64,000 nucleotides of DNA from positions 1 to 64,000 of the forward strand of contig NZ_JADEWH010000007.1 of NCBI RefSeq assembly GCF_015207755.1, written 5' to 3'. A program made the position numbers and the translations under genes. Of the stretch, positions 8,426-18,000 are shown piece after piece. Within the stretch, counting starts at the first letter, position 1. Each line of letters opens with the position of its first letter. This DNA is from Nodularia sp. LEGE 06071 (lineage in GTDB: Bacteria > Cyanobacteriota > Cyanobacteriia > Cyanobacteriales > Nostocaceae). The notes beneath the pieces were generated by a model. The model made no database searches. It saw nothing but the letters and a program-made list of their open reading frames with translations, and had not been told where the DNA came from.

Positions 8426-8890
8426 ATGGCACTATTCTATTTTATGAATTACAAAGTTATTACCCAGTTGACAGAACATCAGATTTCCGAACTCGTTGAT
8501 TTATACAAAAACGAATTTTGGAGCAAAAAACGTACATATCAAAATGTTGCCAAAATGCTGGCTGCATCTGATATTGTGATTGGTCTGGTAGATGACAGCG
8601 AAAAATTAATTGGTTTTACTCGCGTTCTCACTGATTTTGTTTATAGGGCAACTATTTATGATGTCATCATCAAACCTACCCATAGAAATGTGGGGCTTGG
8701 TGCTAAATTGATGGATGCAGTTATTCATCATCCTCAGTTAAGCGCGGTAGAAAGTATTGCTCTTTATTGTTTACCAGAGATGATCCCGTTTTATGAACGC
8801 TGGGGTCTCAAAACTGACACAGGTGAACTGCTATTGATGTTCCGCTACAACCAATTGCCTGGAGAAGTGACAAATGATTATCAATCCTGA
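8426..8890 (+). CDS. GNAT-family N-acetyltransferase
   Basis: The 154-residue protein shows the GNAT core. Strand beta4 reads RATIYDVIIKP, and the acetyl-CoA pyrophosphate loop follows in the form H-R-N-V-G-L-G-A-K-L (Q/RxxGxG/A). A later ALYCLPEMIPFYERWG segment matches the usual 'FYxKxGF' end. The substrate is not predictable. The listed start at 8426 has no good ribosome-binding site. ATG at 8444 (MNYKVITQL) is an alternative that fits the family's N-terminus better. The 3' end overlaps the cupin gene by 17 bases, so the two are probably cotranscribed. Confidence 0.85.
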   Translation: MALFYFMNYKVITQLTEHQISELVDLYKNEFWSKKRTYQNVAKMLAASDIVIGLVDDSEKLIGFTRVLTDFVYRATIYDVIIKPTHRNVGLGAKLMDAVIHHPQLSAVESIALYCLPEMIPFYERWGLKTDTGELLLMFRYNQLPGEVTNDYQS

Positions 8891-9338
8891 AAATGTCCCC
8901 AGGCGGACAACTTCAATTTATCCCGATAAATTTAAATCTGTTGTGTTCGGGAGAGTCAAACAGGCTTTAGGAAATGCGGCAGGATTGAAGAATTTTGGTG
9001 TGAATTTAGTTACACTCGCACCGGGAAGTTGTTCGGCTCTCCGACATTGGCACACTCGACAAGATGAGTTTATTTACGTCATAGAAGGTGAAGTGACTCT
9101 AGTTACCGACGGGAGCGCGCAAATCCTTACACCGGGGATGATGGCAGGTTTCCCAGCCGGTGAGGAAGATGGACACCAATTAGTGAATCGTTCTCATGTG
9201 GATGTGGTTTATTTGGAAATAGGCGATCGCACTCCCAACGATGAAGCTTACTATCCAGACCATGACCTAATTGCAAAACCCGGTGCTGATGGACATATTG
9301 TATTCACACACCAAGACGGTAGTTTGTATGAAAGCTAA
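8874..9338 (+). CDS. Cupin-domain protein
   Basis: The 154-residue protein is a single cupin barrel. Motif 1 is present as RHWHTRQDEFIYVIEGEV (the G(X)5HXH(X)3,4E(X)6G pattern, with two His and one Glu for a metal). Motif 2 is around GMMAGFPAGEEDGHQLVN, with the third His. Such proteins often bind a small acid or sugar or act as dioxygenases or isomerases, and no specific activity can be assigned. The gene overlaps the GNAT gene upstream. Confidence 0.85.
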   Translation: MIINPENVPRRTTSIYPDKFKSVVFGRVKQALGNAAGLKNFGVNLVTLAPGSCSALRHWHTRQDEFIYVIEGEVTLVTDGSAQILTPGMMAGFPAGEEDGHQLVNRSHVDVVYLEIGDRTPNDEAYYPDHDLIAKPGADGHIVFTHQDGSLYES

Positions 9339-9389
9339 CAGTGATCAGCCATCAAAGTTTGACACTAATCACTGCTAACTGTTAACTGC

Positions 9390-10592
9390 TTACGCTTCGT
9401 CTAAAGCCGCAATTCCAGGTAATACCTTACCTTCTAGCAACTCCAAACTAGCGCCGCCACCGGTGGAAATGTGGCTCATTTGGTCAGCTAAACCAACTTT
9501 TTCCACAGCCGCCACTGAGTCACCACCACCGATGATCGTGGTTGTACCAGTTTTGCTAATTTCCGCCAGAGTATGAGCGATCGCTTCTGTACCGGCGGCA
9601 AATTTATCAAACTCAAACACACCCATTGGCCCGTTCCAAATCACAGTCTTACAATCAGCCAAAGCTTCTTGGAACACTTTGATCGAATCAGGGCCAATAT
9701 CCAAACCCATGCCATCAGCAGGAATATTGTCAATGCTGACAGTTGTTGCATTCGCATCGGGGGCGAACTTATCAGCCGAAACGATATCTGTGGGTAGCAG
9801 TAAAGCCACACCACGTTCTTTCGCTTTAGCTTCCAAAGTCTTAGCTAGTTCTAGTTTGTCTTCTTCCACCAAAGATTTACCAACACTCAAACCACGGGCT
9901 TTGTAGAAGGTGAAAATCATCCCACCGCCAATGATTAGCTTGTCGCACTTCTCTAGCAGAGTTTCAATTACACCTATTTTGCTGGAAACTTTGGAACCGC
10001 CAATAATCGCTACCAAAGGACGCTGGGGATTTTCGATGGCGTTTTGCAGATACTGCAATTCCTTCTCAATCAAATATCCACCCACAGAAGGACTCAAATA
10101 ATGAGTTACACCTTCGGTAGAAGCATGGGCGCGGTGTGCAGTTCCAAAAGCATCATTTACATAAAAATCAGCATTAGCTGCCAGTTTCTTCGCAAATTCT
10201 GCGTCGTTTTGCTCTTCTTCTTTGTAAAAACGGACATTTTCTAACAGCAGAACTTGTCCATTTTGTAAAGCCCCAACTTGAGCAGCAACTGCATCGCCGA
10301 TACAGTCATCAGTTTTGACGACTTCTTGACCAAGCAATTCCGAGAGACGTTTAGCAACCGGAGTCAAACGCAACTTATCATCAACACCCTTGGGACGACC
10401 AAAATGGCTAGCTAAAATTACTTTAGCTCCTTTTTGCATCAAATCTTTGATGGTGGGCAACGCCGCGCGAATGCGAGTATCGTCTGTGATGTTGCCTTGA
10501 TCATCCAGAGGGACGTTAAAATCAACCCGGACTAAGGCACGTTTACCTGAGATATCAGCAGCAGATAAATTTGCTAAAGTTTTTTTGGACAT
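9390..10592 (-). CDS. pgk: Phosphoglycerate kinase
   Basis: The 400-residue protein matches phosphoglycerate kinase along its length. It has the N-terminal 3-phosphoglycerate site ([12 protein letters not shown], about residues 19-30, and the ASHFGRPKG loop), the hinge, and the C-terminal nucleotide site with WNGPMGVFE and [12 protein letters not shown]. It interconverts 1,3-bisphosphoglycerate and 3-phosphoglycerate with ADP/ATP and serves both the Calvin cycle and glycolysis in the cytoplasm. The ribosome-binding site AGGAGAG lies 7 bases before the ATG. The gene is divergent from the Usp gene at 10682, with about 90 bases of shared control region. Confidence 0.98.
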   Translation of the reverse strand: MSKKTLANLSAADISGKRALVRVDFNVPLDDQGNITDDTRIRAALPTIKDLMQKGAKVILASHFGRPKGVDDKLRLTPVAKRLSELLGQEVVKTDDCIGDAVAAQVGALQNGQVLLLENVRFYKEEEQNDAEFAKKLAANADFYVNDAFGTAHRAHASTEGVTHYLSPSVGGYLIEKELQYLQNAIENPQRPLVAIIGGSKVSSKIGVIETLLEKCDKLIIGGGMIFTFYKARGLSVGKSLVEEDKLELAKTLEAKAKERGVALLLPTDIVSADKFAPDANATTVSIDNIPADGMGLDIGPDSIKVFQEALADCKTVIWNGPMGVFEFDKFAAGTEAIAHTLAEISKTGTTTIIGGGDSVAAVEKVGLADQMSHISTGGGASLELLEGKVLPGIAALDEA

Positions 10593-10681
10593 AGATAGAC
10601 TCTCCTGATTGTCTTTTTGTTATTGTTTTGAAAGTAGAACCATCAAGATTTTACCGGAGTCAGGGGTGCTAAAAGAGCGAT

Positions 10682-11089
10682 ATGTTCAAAACAGTGCTAT
10701 TTCCAATTGATCAAAGCCGGGAAGCGCGGGAAGCTGCTGATGTAGTGACCAACGTTGTCCAGAAGTACGGTAGTCGTTTGGTACTGCTGTCTGTGGTGGA
10801 GGAACCCCCCGCAGATGCACCGAGTCCCGATCCCATGATGTCGCCAGAAGTTGTGGCCAAGTTGCTGGAAAATGCCCAATCTTTGTTTTCTCAGCAAGGA
10901 ATTACAGCCGAGGTTCTGGAAAGACAGGGTAAAGCAGCCTTTACTATCTGTGATGTGGCGGATGACATTGGGGCAGATTTAATTATCATGGGCTGTAGAG
11001 GATTAGGTTTGACTGAAGAGGGCGCAAGTGATAGTGTTACCACCCGTGTAATTAATCTTTCACCTTGCCCAGTGCTGATTGTGCCTTAA
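10682..11089 (+). CDS. Universal stress protein (UspA family)
   Basis: The 135-residue single-domain Usp starts MFKTVLFPIDQSREAREA with the typical first strand and Asp. It ends with the ATP-type loop G-x2-G-x9-G(S/T): MGCRGLGLTEEGASDSVTTRVI followed by CPVLIVP. The precise Gly spacing suggests an ATP-binding Usp. The role in the cell is not known. It is probably transcribed alone. A perfect 20-bp palindrome follows the stop codon. Confidence 0.93.
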   Translation: MFKTVLFPIDQSREAREAADVVTNVVQKYGSRLVLLSVVEEPPADAPSPDPMMSPEVVAKLLENAQSLFSQQGITAEVLERQGKAAFTICDVADDIGADLIIMGCRGLGLTEEGASDSVTTRVINLSPCPVLIVP

Positions 11090-11097
11090 TACTGCAA

Positions 11098-11117
11098 AGA
11101 CGCGATTAATCGCGTCT
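11098..11117. repeat. Perfect 20-bp palindrome after the Usp gene
   Basis: AGACGCGATTAATCGCGTCT is self-complementary over all 20 bases. Similar 'gacgcgattaatcgcgtc' palindromes are frequent in Nostocales intergenic DNA, so this is more likely a dispersed repeat than a specific operator. There is no T-run for a classical terminator. Confidence 0.7.
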
Positions 11118-11642
11118 GCACAAGTAACTGCTAATTTTTATACATCAAGTTCCAAGGTTTCGTAACATCCCTCCCTGTTCACAGGTGACACAGTTCGGTT
11201 ATCCGGCTACTTGTAAGCAACTGAGGAGAGGGTTTTAGCGTCACTATAGATATAGTTAATCAAGTTGAGGAAATTTATTTTTTTTAAACAAACCTATTTT
11301 GCATTATAATTGTAAGATTTATCTAGGATACTTTACTATCCCCTTGATTTGTCTTAATATAGATTAAGTAGAACTCATATCGACTTCATATTTTACGGTT
11401 GCAGAGCGCGACTGAGGATAAAAAGAATTTTCGCAAATAACTAAGTGTGCTTCTAAGAGATTCAAAAATTTAGGGAAGGTAAAGGAACCTATATCAGGGA
11501 TGCATCTTCATCTTCCATACGCGGTGTATGAATTGATTTCTTTTGGTAGCGCCCTATGTTCCGTGATATGTGTACTACCTTTCCAGACCAGGTTTAGTTA
11601 TTAAAGATCCGTTGTGTTTACGGAGTAGAGGACAACGCACCA
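11118..11642 (+). promoter_or_regulatory. Long gap upstream of the sigma factor gene, likely promoter and long leader
   Basis: About 525 bases without any supported gene. The gap is A/T-rich in the middle and may hold one or more promoters and a structured 5' leader for the sigma factor. Long leaders are common for group 2 sigma genes. GGAGTAGAGGAC lies 13-24 bases before the ATG and could supply a weak ribosome-binding site. No known riboswitch was recognised. Confidence 0.4.
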
Positions 11643-12626
11643 ATGGCTATTGTTAACACCAAAACTGAAAATCACAATACCAAGTTCACGGCGGATATGG
11701 TAAGAACCTATCTGCGGGAAATTGGTCGTGTACCACTGCTAACTCGAGATGAAGAGATTATTTTTGGCAAGCAGGTACAACAAATGATGACGCTTCTGGA
11801 TGCTAAACAAGCTTTAGCGAAGGAGCTAGACCATGAACCAAGTTTACCAGAATGGGCTGCCCATGTGAACCAACTGGAAACAGAGGTAACACAGACTGTA
11901 GCTCAAGGTAAACGAGCGAAGCAAAAGATGATTGAAGCAAACCTGCGCTTGGTTGTGGCGATCGCCAAAAAATACCAAAAGCGCAACATGGAGTTTTTGG
12001 ATTTGATCCAGGAAGGAACTCTAGGTTTAGAAAGGGGTGTAGAGAAGTTTGATCCCACCAGGGGTTATAAGTTTTCCACCTATGCTTACTGGTGGATTCG
12101 CCAAGCGATTACTCGCGCGATCGCTCAACAAGGCCGCACCATTCGTTTACCGATTCATATCACCGAGAAACTGAACAAAATCAAAAAAGTGCAGCGAGAA
12201 CTGGCTCAAAAATTTGGGCGATCGCCAACACCTAGTGAAATTGCTCAAGAGTTAGAACTAGAGCCGATGCAGATTCGCGAGTACCTGAATATGGCTCGTC
12301 AACCAGTTTCCTTGGATGTGAAAGTTGGGGATAACCAGGACACTGAATTGCAAGAAATGCTCGAAGATGAAGGTCCATCTCCAGAGTATTACACCACCCA
12401 AGAATTCTTGCGTCAAGACCTGAATAACTTGTTAGCAGAACTCACCCCGCAACAGCGACAAGTTCTCGCCCTGCGCTTTGGTTTAGAAGATGGTAACGAA
12501 ATGTCTTTAGCCAAAGTCGGTGAACGCTTAAATCTCAGCCGTGAGCGCGTCCGCCAGCTAGAACATCAGGCTCTTGCTCATTTGCGCCGTCGTCGCGCCC
12601 ATGTCAAAGAGTACGTTGCTAGCTAA
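11643..12626 (+). CDS. Group 2 (SigB/SigD-type) RNA polymerase sigma factor
   Basis: The 327-residue sigma70-family protein lacks region 1.1, which marks group 2 (non-essential, stress or nutrient) sigma factors. Region 1.2 is DMVRTYLREIGRVPLLT (about residues 18-34). Region 2.1-2.4 runs through NLRLVVAIAKKYQKR, FLDLIQEG and FSTYAYWWIRQAITRAI. Region 3 follows at TIRLPIHITEKL. Region 4.2 carries the helix-turn-helix LSLAKVGERLNLSRERVRQLE near the C-terminus and should read the -35 element. Nostocales have several paralogues (SigB, SigB2-4, SigC, SigD, SigE), and the exact one cannot be named with certainty. A good terminator follows. Confidence 0.93.
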   Translation: MAIVNTKTENHNTKFTADMVRTYLREIGRVPLLTRDEEIIFGKQVQQMMTLLDAKQALAKELDHEPSLPEWAAHVNQLETEVTQTVAQGKRAKQKMIEANLRLVVAIAKKYQKRNMEFLDLIQEGTLGLERGVEKFDPTRGYKFSTYAYWWIRQAITRAIAQQGRTIRLPIHITEKLNKIKKVQRELAQKFGRSPTPSEIAQELELEPMQIREYLNMARQPVSLDVKVGDNQDTELQEMLEDEGPSPEYYTTQEFLRQDLNNLLAELTPQQRQVLALRFGLEDGNEMSLAKVGERLNLSRERVRQLEHQALAHLRRRRAHVKEYVAS

Positions 12627-12648
12627 AAGCAGATCGCTTTCGGTGACG

Positions 12649-12678
12649 CGCCTCCTGAACTCAGGGGGCGATTTTTTT
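12649..12678 (+). terminator. Rho-independent terminator of the sigma factor gene
   Basis: A 10-bp stem (CGCCTCCTGA with TCAGGGGGCG, one G-T pair) is followed by ATTTTTTT. Confidence 0.9.
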
Positions 12679-13007
12679 GTCCTGTAAAAAAATATCTGGA
12701 CTCATTCGGAATCGATACAAATGCTGTTGTAGCTTTTTATGTCCCAGGAAAAAATTACTAAAAGTCTGCATTTTTATTTTCATCTTCCGAAAGGATGAAT
12801 TTCTTGGGTGAAGGATCAACTGCTTAAATCAGATGATTCGGCAATAAAAGTTTAAAATTACCTAAAAACTTCAGTTTTTGCGATGTCATTATTCTAGACA
12901 ATAAAAATATAGATAACACCTTTGATAGAGCCTTGAACAATCAGTATTTGGTTATGGTTTAAGTAAGTTGGAGAGGAAACAGTTCATTTTTTGACAGGAG
13001 AAATCAG
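12679..13007. other. Gap before the secreted-protein gene
   Basis: About 330 A/T-rich bases with no coding frame recognised. It presumably holds the promoter of the gene at 13008. AGGAG at 12997-13001 supports the GTG start at 13008. Confidence 0.5.
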
Positions 13008-13562
13008 GTGTTTAACAACATGACTAAATTCTTGAGCGGGTGTCAGTTGAGACTTCCCATTCTCAGCTTACTGCTCACACTAGGCTTTGTGGGTGAACAA
13101 ACTAAACCAGTATTGAGTAACCAAATACAAACAGCATCAGGGGCTGTCGTTAGCAGCACTCCAGGATCTGTCAGAGGAAATTTCCCGACCACAGATGGAA
13201 CTTATCTCTATGGTCAATCGCCAGCAGCTAACCAGATTGGGCAAGCCTATGTTTTATTTGAGCAGCGTCAAGGTAAAATAACTGGTGCGTTGTATATGCC
13301 TCAATCGGAGTTTAGTTGCTTTCAAGGTGCTATGGAGCAATCGGGAGAATTGGCGATGACAGTTACTGCTTCTCCTGGTGAAGTCGGTGTAAATCAAATC
13401 GCTACAGGTAATCAATTCCAAATCCCTAACTACAGTGATGACCAGATGATTAGCTATCCTTACTCTGTAGCACTGCAAGACTATCATCAGATCAACTCGA
13501 TCAGCGCTAACGACCAACGTATTTTGCAAATATGTAAAGAAGTTTACACTGATGTTAATTAA
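13008..13562 (+). CDS. Unknown secreted protein with signal peptide
   Basis: The 184-residue product is not recognised. It starts with GTG, chosen because AGGAG lies 6-7 bases upstream. The N-terminus has a basic start and a hydrophobic stretch (LRLPILSLLLTLGFVG, about residues 14-30), which suggests Sec export. The mature part contains SVRGNFPTTDGTYLYGQSP and one conserved-looking Cys near residue 104 (EFSCFQG) with another close to the C-terminus. Proteins of this type are common in cyanobacteria without known function. Its stop codon overlaps the cobO stop by four bases in convergent orientation, so the two transcripts overlap at their ends. Confidence 0.75.
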   Translation: MFNNMTKFLSGCQLRLPILSLLLTLGFVGEQTKPVLSNQIQTASGAVVSSTPGSVRGNFPTTDGTYLYGQSPAANQIGQAYVLFEQRQGKITGALYMPQSEFSCFQGAMEQSGELAMTVTASPGEVGVNQIATGNQFQIPNYSDDQMISYPYSVALQDYHQINSISANDQRILQICKEVYTDVN

Positions 13563-14245
13563 AACTCAATCCCTGCTTGCGCCTTCACGCCTTGATCCCG
13601 GAAAGGATGTTTAATCAAAGTCATTTCGGTAACTAAATCTGCGCGCTCAATTAAAGCAGCTGGCGCACCTCTACCCGTGAGAATTACGTGCTTATTAGGT
13701 GGCTTTTCTGCCAAACCTGCTAAAACTTCGTCTACTTGTAAATAGGCCATTTTCAGGGCGATATTGATTTCATCCAACAGCACTAGCTGGAAATCTGGAT
13801 TGCGGATATATTCTAAGGATTTTTGCCAAGCGGCGCTGGCTTTATCGAGGTCGCGATCGCGGTCTTGAGTTTCCCAGGTAAAGCCTTCGCCCATAGCGTG
13901 AAATTCGATCTGGTCTTCCCAAAAGCTGAAAACTTGTTTTTCTGATGGTTCCCAAGCACCTTTGATGAACTGCACGATCGCCACTTTATAGCCATGACCA
14001 AGCGATCGTAACACCATTCCCAAGGCCGCCGTGGTTTTACCTTTACCGTTACCAGTATTGACTATAATTAACCCTTTTTCTGGTACAGCCTGTGCTATCC
14101 GGCGATCCTGTACTTCTTTCCGCCGTTGCATCTTTTTGCGGTACTGTTCATCAGTTAAGTCAGTTAGGGTTGAGGACATAACTTCATCTATTAAGCGTTC
14201 AATTTCTCTATCTGAGTCTAACCCGAATGGTGTATTACTTTTCAT
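13559..14245 (-). CDS. cobO: Cob(I)yrinic acid a,c-diamide (corrinoid) adenosyltransferase
   Basis: The protein belongs to the CobO/BtuR family. It transfers the adenosyl group of ATP to the cobalt of corrinoids, making adenosylcobalamin precursors. The P-loop is GNGKGKTT (about residues 65-72). The GHGYKVAIVQFIKGAWEPSE segment and the VLLDEINIAL Walker-B-like strand follow, and HVILTGRGAP is also conserved. The start at 14245 (MKSNTPFG) was chosen because AAGG lies 5-8 bases upstream and family members begin in the same way. An in-frame ATG at 14263 would add six residues. It overlaps the convergent secreted-protein gene at its 3' end. Confidence 0.95.
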   Translation of the reverse strand: MKSNTPFGLDSDREIERLIDEVMSSTLTDLTDEQYRKKMQRRKEVQDRRIAQAVPEKGLIIVNTGNGKGKTTAALGMVLRSLGHGYKVAIVQFIKGAWEPSEKQVFSFWEDQIEFHAMGEGFTWETQDRDRDLDKASAAWQKSLEYIRNPDFQLVLLDEINIALKMAYLQVDEVLAGLAEKPPNKHVILTGRGAPAALIERADLVTEMTLIKHPFRDQGVKAQAGIEF

Positions 14246-14263
14246 CAACCTTACCTGAAACAT

Positions 14264-14709
14264 AACTGCTGCAATCAGTAAAATATGGAGCTATATCACG
14301 CAGAGGCGCAGAGGCGCGGAGAGTTAGGATTGAGGATATGGGATTTATTCAGGTTGGTTACCAAGTTTGTTTTCATTTTATTTCGCTTCCTGAATATACA
14401 AAAAACTCGTCGTTTGATAACTTAGCTGTAACTAGACAAATCCTATTTACTGGCAAAAATATCAAAGTTTCGGTATCTGCAAAATACCAATTTTCTCATT
14501 TATTACCAATAATTTAGGAATGCTAATGTTAACTTATAATATGGCTTTGAGATAGCTGAAAATGTTGCATATCTACATTTTAGGAGGTTTTTATTAATTG
14601 AATGTTTCGAGAACCTCACCAAAGCAAAATTCTCGCCCAACTTGATTTAATATCTGATCAAATGCTGACAAAGCTTTGTGGGTAATCAATCCTCGCCTAA
14701 AACTGGATG
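14264..14709. other. Gap with dispersed repeats between cobO and a lipocalin-like remnant
   Basis: About 445 bases. Near 14296-14320 there is a 'cgcagaggcgcagaggcgcgg' dispersed repeat. A 27-codon frame starting at 14601 (MFREPHQSKILAQ) has no recognised family and is not claimed as a gene. The rest holds nothing I can identify. Confidence 0.4.
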
Positions 14710-14877
14710 TTAAACGCGCTCCCAGGTTAAAGATTGAGGATTTCCACCTATGGGTGGCGTGACTAATACCAGCCTATCGCCGATGAATTGGAATTGACGT
14801 TCCTGCTTTGTTCCAATCCAATCAGGTATGAGGCTAACTTCAACATCATGAAACACTGTTTCTGCTTGGATTTCATT
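14710..14877 (-). pseudogene. Remnant of a lipocalin-like domain protein (C-terminal 55 codons)
   Basis: Read on the minus strand, 55 codons with no start codon give a peptide containing FHDVEVSLIPDWIGTKQERQ, then FQFIGDRLVLVTPPI and the ending SLTWERV followed by TAA. This pattern (strand, W-x-G-x-x-Q-x-R, F-x-x-D-R-L-x-L-x-T-P-P, then L-x-W-E-R) is that of the last strands of the bacterial lipocalin-like domain. In-frame stops (TGA at 14878-14880, TAA shortly beyond) cut it off upstream, and no start or N-terminal part is found. It is a decayed gene end. Confidence 0.55.
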
Positions 14878-14910
14878 TCATATTTACTGCTTTAATTAAA
14901 GTCTACGTAG

Positions 14911-14957
14911 GTTGGGTAGAGGAACGTTAACGTAGTTTGCCGAAGGCGTAACCCAAC
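14911..14957. repeat. Inverted repeat GTTGGGT...ACCCAAC
   Basis: Short 7-bp terminal inverted repeats enclose GCGTAACCCAACATT-type sequence. This is a common cyanobacterial palindromic repeat related to the element at 25515-25540. Confidence 0.45.
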
Positions 14958-15029
14958 ATTTTCACATGATGTCTTTGCTCTCCCTATAGTTTGGAGAGGG
15001 GTTTCGTCCTCAAAGAATATGCGTCGAAC

Positions 15030-18000
15030 TCACCCAAACAAGAAATTTGCACCAAACAGATTGACATTCACATCAGCACCAATAAAGCCAGATGTGGCGA
15101 ATAACATCACGAATAACTCACCAGTTCCAAAACCAGTATTACCAGCAATACCATCACCCAAACGCAGTAAAGTATTACTACCTGATGTCACCACATCAAT
15201 ATTCGTAATGCCTGTAAATTGGATTTTATCACCACCAACACCACGAACAAACTCATAAACAGTATCTGCACCATCATTCAAAGCATAATTGACAATATCT
15301 ATCGCACCATCATTTAAACCCAGATAGAGTTTATCGTTACCAGTTCCACCAATTAGGGTATCTGCACCTGCTTTACCATTAAGGATATCATTTCCTACAA
15401 CACCTCTGAGGATGTTAGCTGCGGTGTTACCTGTGAGGATATTATTCAGGTCGTTACCAGTACCATTGATAGCAGATGTGCCTTCTAACGTCAGGTTTTC
15501 TAAGTGATTACCCAATGTATAAGTGATGCTGCTCCAAACAAGATCAGTTCCTTCACCAACATTTTCGACAATGGTATCTTCTGCATCCACATAGTAGACA
15601 TCATTACCAGTTCCACCAATCATGGTATCTGCACCTGCTTGACCATCAAGGAAGTCATTTCCAGCACCACCATTTAGAGTATTAGCAGCTGCGTTTCCTC
15701 TGATGCGATTATTCAGAGCGTTACCAGTACCATTGATAGCAGATGAGCCTTCTAAAGTTAGATTTTCTACGTTATTTCCTAATGTATAAGTGATGGTGCT
15801 GTAAACAATATCAGTTCCTTCACCAGCATTTTCTGTAATGGTATCTCCGGCATTATCAACAGAGTAGGCATCATCACCCACACCACCAATTAGGGTATCT
15901 GCACCTGCTTGACCATCAAGGAAGTCATTTCCAGCACCACCATTTAGAGTATTAGCAGCTGCGTTTCCTCTGATGCGATTATTCAGAGCGTTACCAGTAC
16001 CATTGATAGCAGATGAGCCTTCTAAAGTTAGATTTTCTACGTTATTTCCTAATGTATAAGTGATGGTGCTGTAAACAATATCAGTTCCTTCACCAGCATT
16101 TTCTGTAATGGTATCTCCGGCATTATCAACAGAGTAGGCATCATCACCCACACCACCAATTAGGGTATCTGCACCTGCTTGACCATCAAGGAAGTCATTT
16201 CCAGCACCACCATTTAGAGTATTAGCAGCTGCGTTTCCTCTGATGCGATTATTCAGAGCGTTACCAGTACCATTGATAGCAGATGAGCCTTCTAAAGTTA
16301 GATTTTCTACGTTATTTCCTAATGTATAAGTGATGGTGCTGTAAACAATATCAGTTCCCTGATCAGCAATTTCGACGATGCTATCTCCGGCATTATCAAC
16401 ATAGTAAGAATCATTACCAGCACCACCAATCATGCTATCTGCACCTGCTTGACCATCAAGGAAGTCATTTCCAGCACCACCATTTAGAGTATTAGCAGCT
16501 GCGTTTCCTCTGATGCGATTATTCAGGTCGTTACCAGTGCCATTGATAGCAGATGTGCCTTCTAAAGTCAGGTTTTCTACGTTATTTCCTAATGTATAAG
16601 TGATGGTGCTGTAAACAATATCAGTTCCTTCACCAGCATTTTCTGTAATGGTATCTCCGACATTATCCACAGAGTAGGCATCATCACCCACACCACCAAT
16701 CATGGTATCTGCACCTTCTTTACCTTCAAGGAAGTCATTTCCAGCACCACCATTCAAAGTATTAGCAGCTGCGTTTCCTCTGATGCGATTATTCAGAGCG
16801 TTACCAGTACCATTGATAGCAGTTGTGCCTTCTAAAGTCAGGTTTTCTAAGTTATTACTCAATGTATAAGTGACGGTGCTGTAAACAATATCAGTTCCCT
16901 GATCAGCAATTTCGACGATGCTATCTCCGACATTATCCACAGAGTAGGCATCATTACCAGCACCACCAATCATGGTATCTGCACCTTCTTTACCATTGAG
17001 GACATTATTACCATTGTTACCAGTGAGGGTATTATTTAAAGTATTACCAGTACCATTAATCGCAGTTGTGCCTTGTAAATTCAGGTTTTCTAGGTTATTT
17101 CCTAATGTGTAAGTAAGAGTGCTGAAAACTGTATCAGTTCCCTGACCAGCATTTTCTATGATGGTATCTCCTGCAATATCAACATAGTAGGAATCATTAC
17201 CAGCACCACCAATCATGGTATCTGTACCTTCTTTACCATTGAGGACATTATTACCACTGTTACCAGTGAGGGTATTATTTAAAGTATTACCAGTACCATT
17301 GATAGCAGTTGTGCCTTCTAAAGTCAGGTTTTCGAGGTTGTTTCCTAATGTGTAAGTAAGAGTGCTGAAAACTGAATCAGTTCCCTGATCAGCATTTTCT
17401 GTGATGGTATCTCCGACATTATCAACATAGTAGGAATCATTACCAGCACCACCAGTCATGCTATCTGCACCTGTTCCTCCGTTCAGGGAATCATTTCCAG
17501 CACCACCAGTCATGCTATCTGCATCAGTTCCTCCGTTGAGGGAATCATTTCCATCACCACCATTGATGGTATCTGCACCTGTTCCTCCGTTGAGGGAATC
17601 ATTTCCAGCACCACCATTCATAGTATCTGCACCTGTTCCTCCGTTCAGGTAATCATTGCCATCACCACCGGTTAAATCATCGTTTCCAGCACCTGCGTTA
17701 ATCCAATCATCACCGCTAGTACCTACAAAGCTGATTTTGCCATTAAATCCACTTAAATCAAAGCGTTCAAATCCGATGATGGTTGTACCAGGAATATTAA
17801 ATTGATTAGCATTATTGAGATTAATAGTAATGGCATTACCACTAGTTCCTCCGGTAATAATCAGAGTATCAATTTCTGTACCACCGTTCAAAGTATCGTT
17901 TTGTTGTAAATTGGCAAAGGTGCTAGTGATAATGTCGTATCCACCTTTAGCGTCTATGATATCTTGTTGGGCTGTGGTGGTGAATTTTTCGGCTGTTCCT

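Noticed and set aside
8178-8890. HicB followed by a HicA-like toxin
   Set aside because: The gene after hicB is a GNAT acetyltransferase with its own motifs, and no HicA pattern was found in either direction.
11118-11642. Riboswitch or 6S-like RNA upstream of the sigma factor
   Set aside because: Some short inverted repeats are visible, but none matches a known riboswitch or RNA family that I can recall. A covariance search would be needed.
15631-17690. Regular repeats suggestive of a CRISPR array
   Set aside because: The 270-bp units are fully open in one long frame and encode RTX nonapeptides. No short direct repeats with unique spacers are present.
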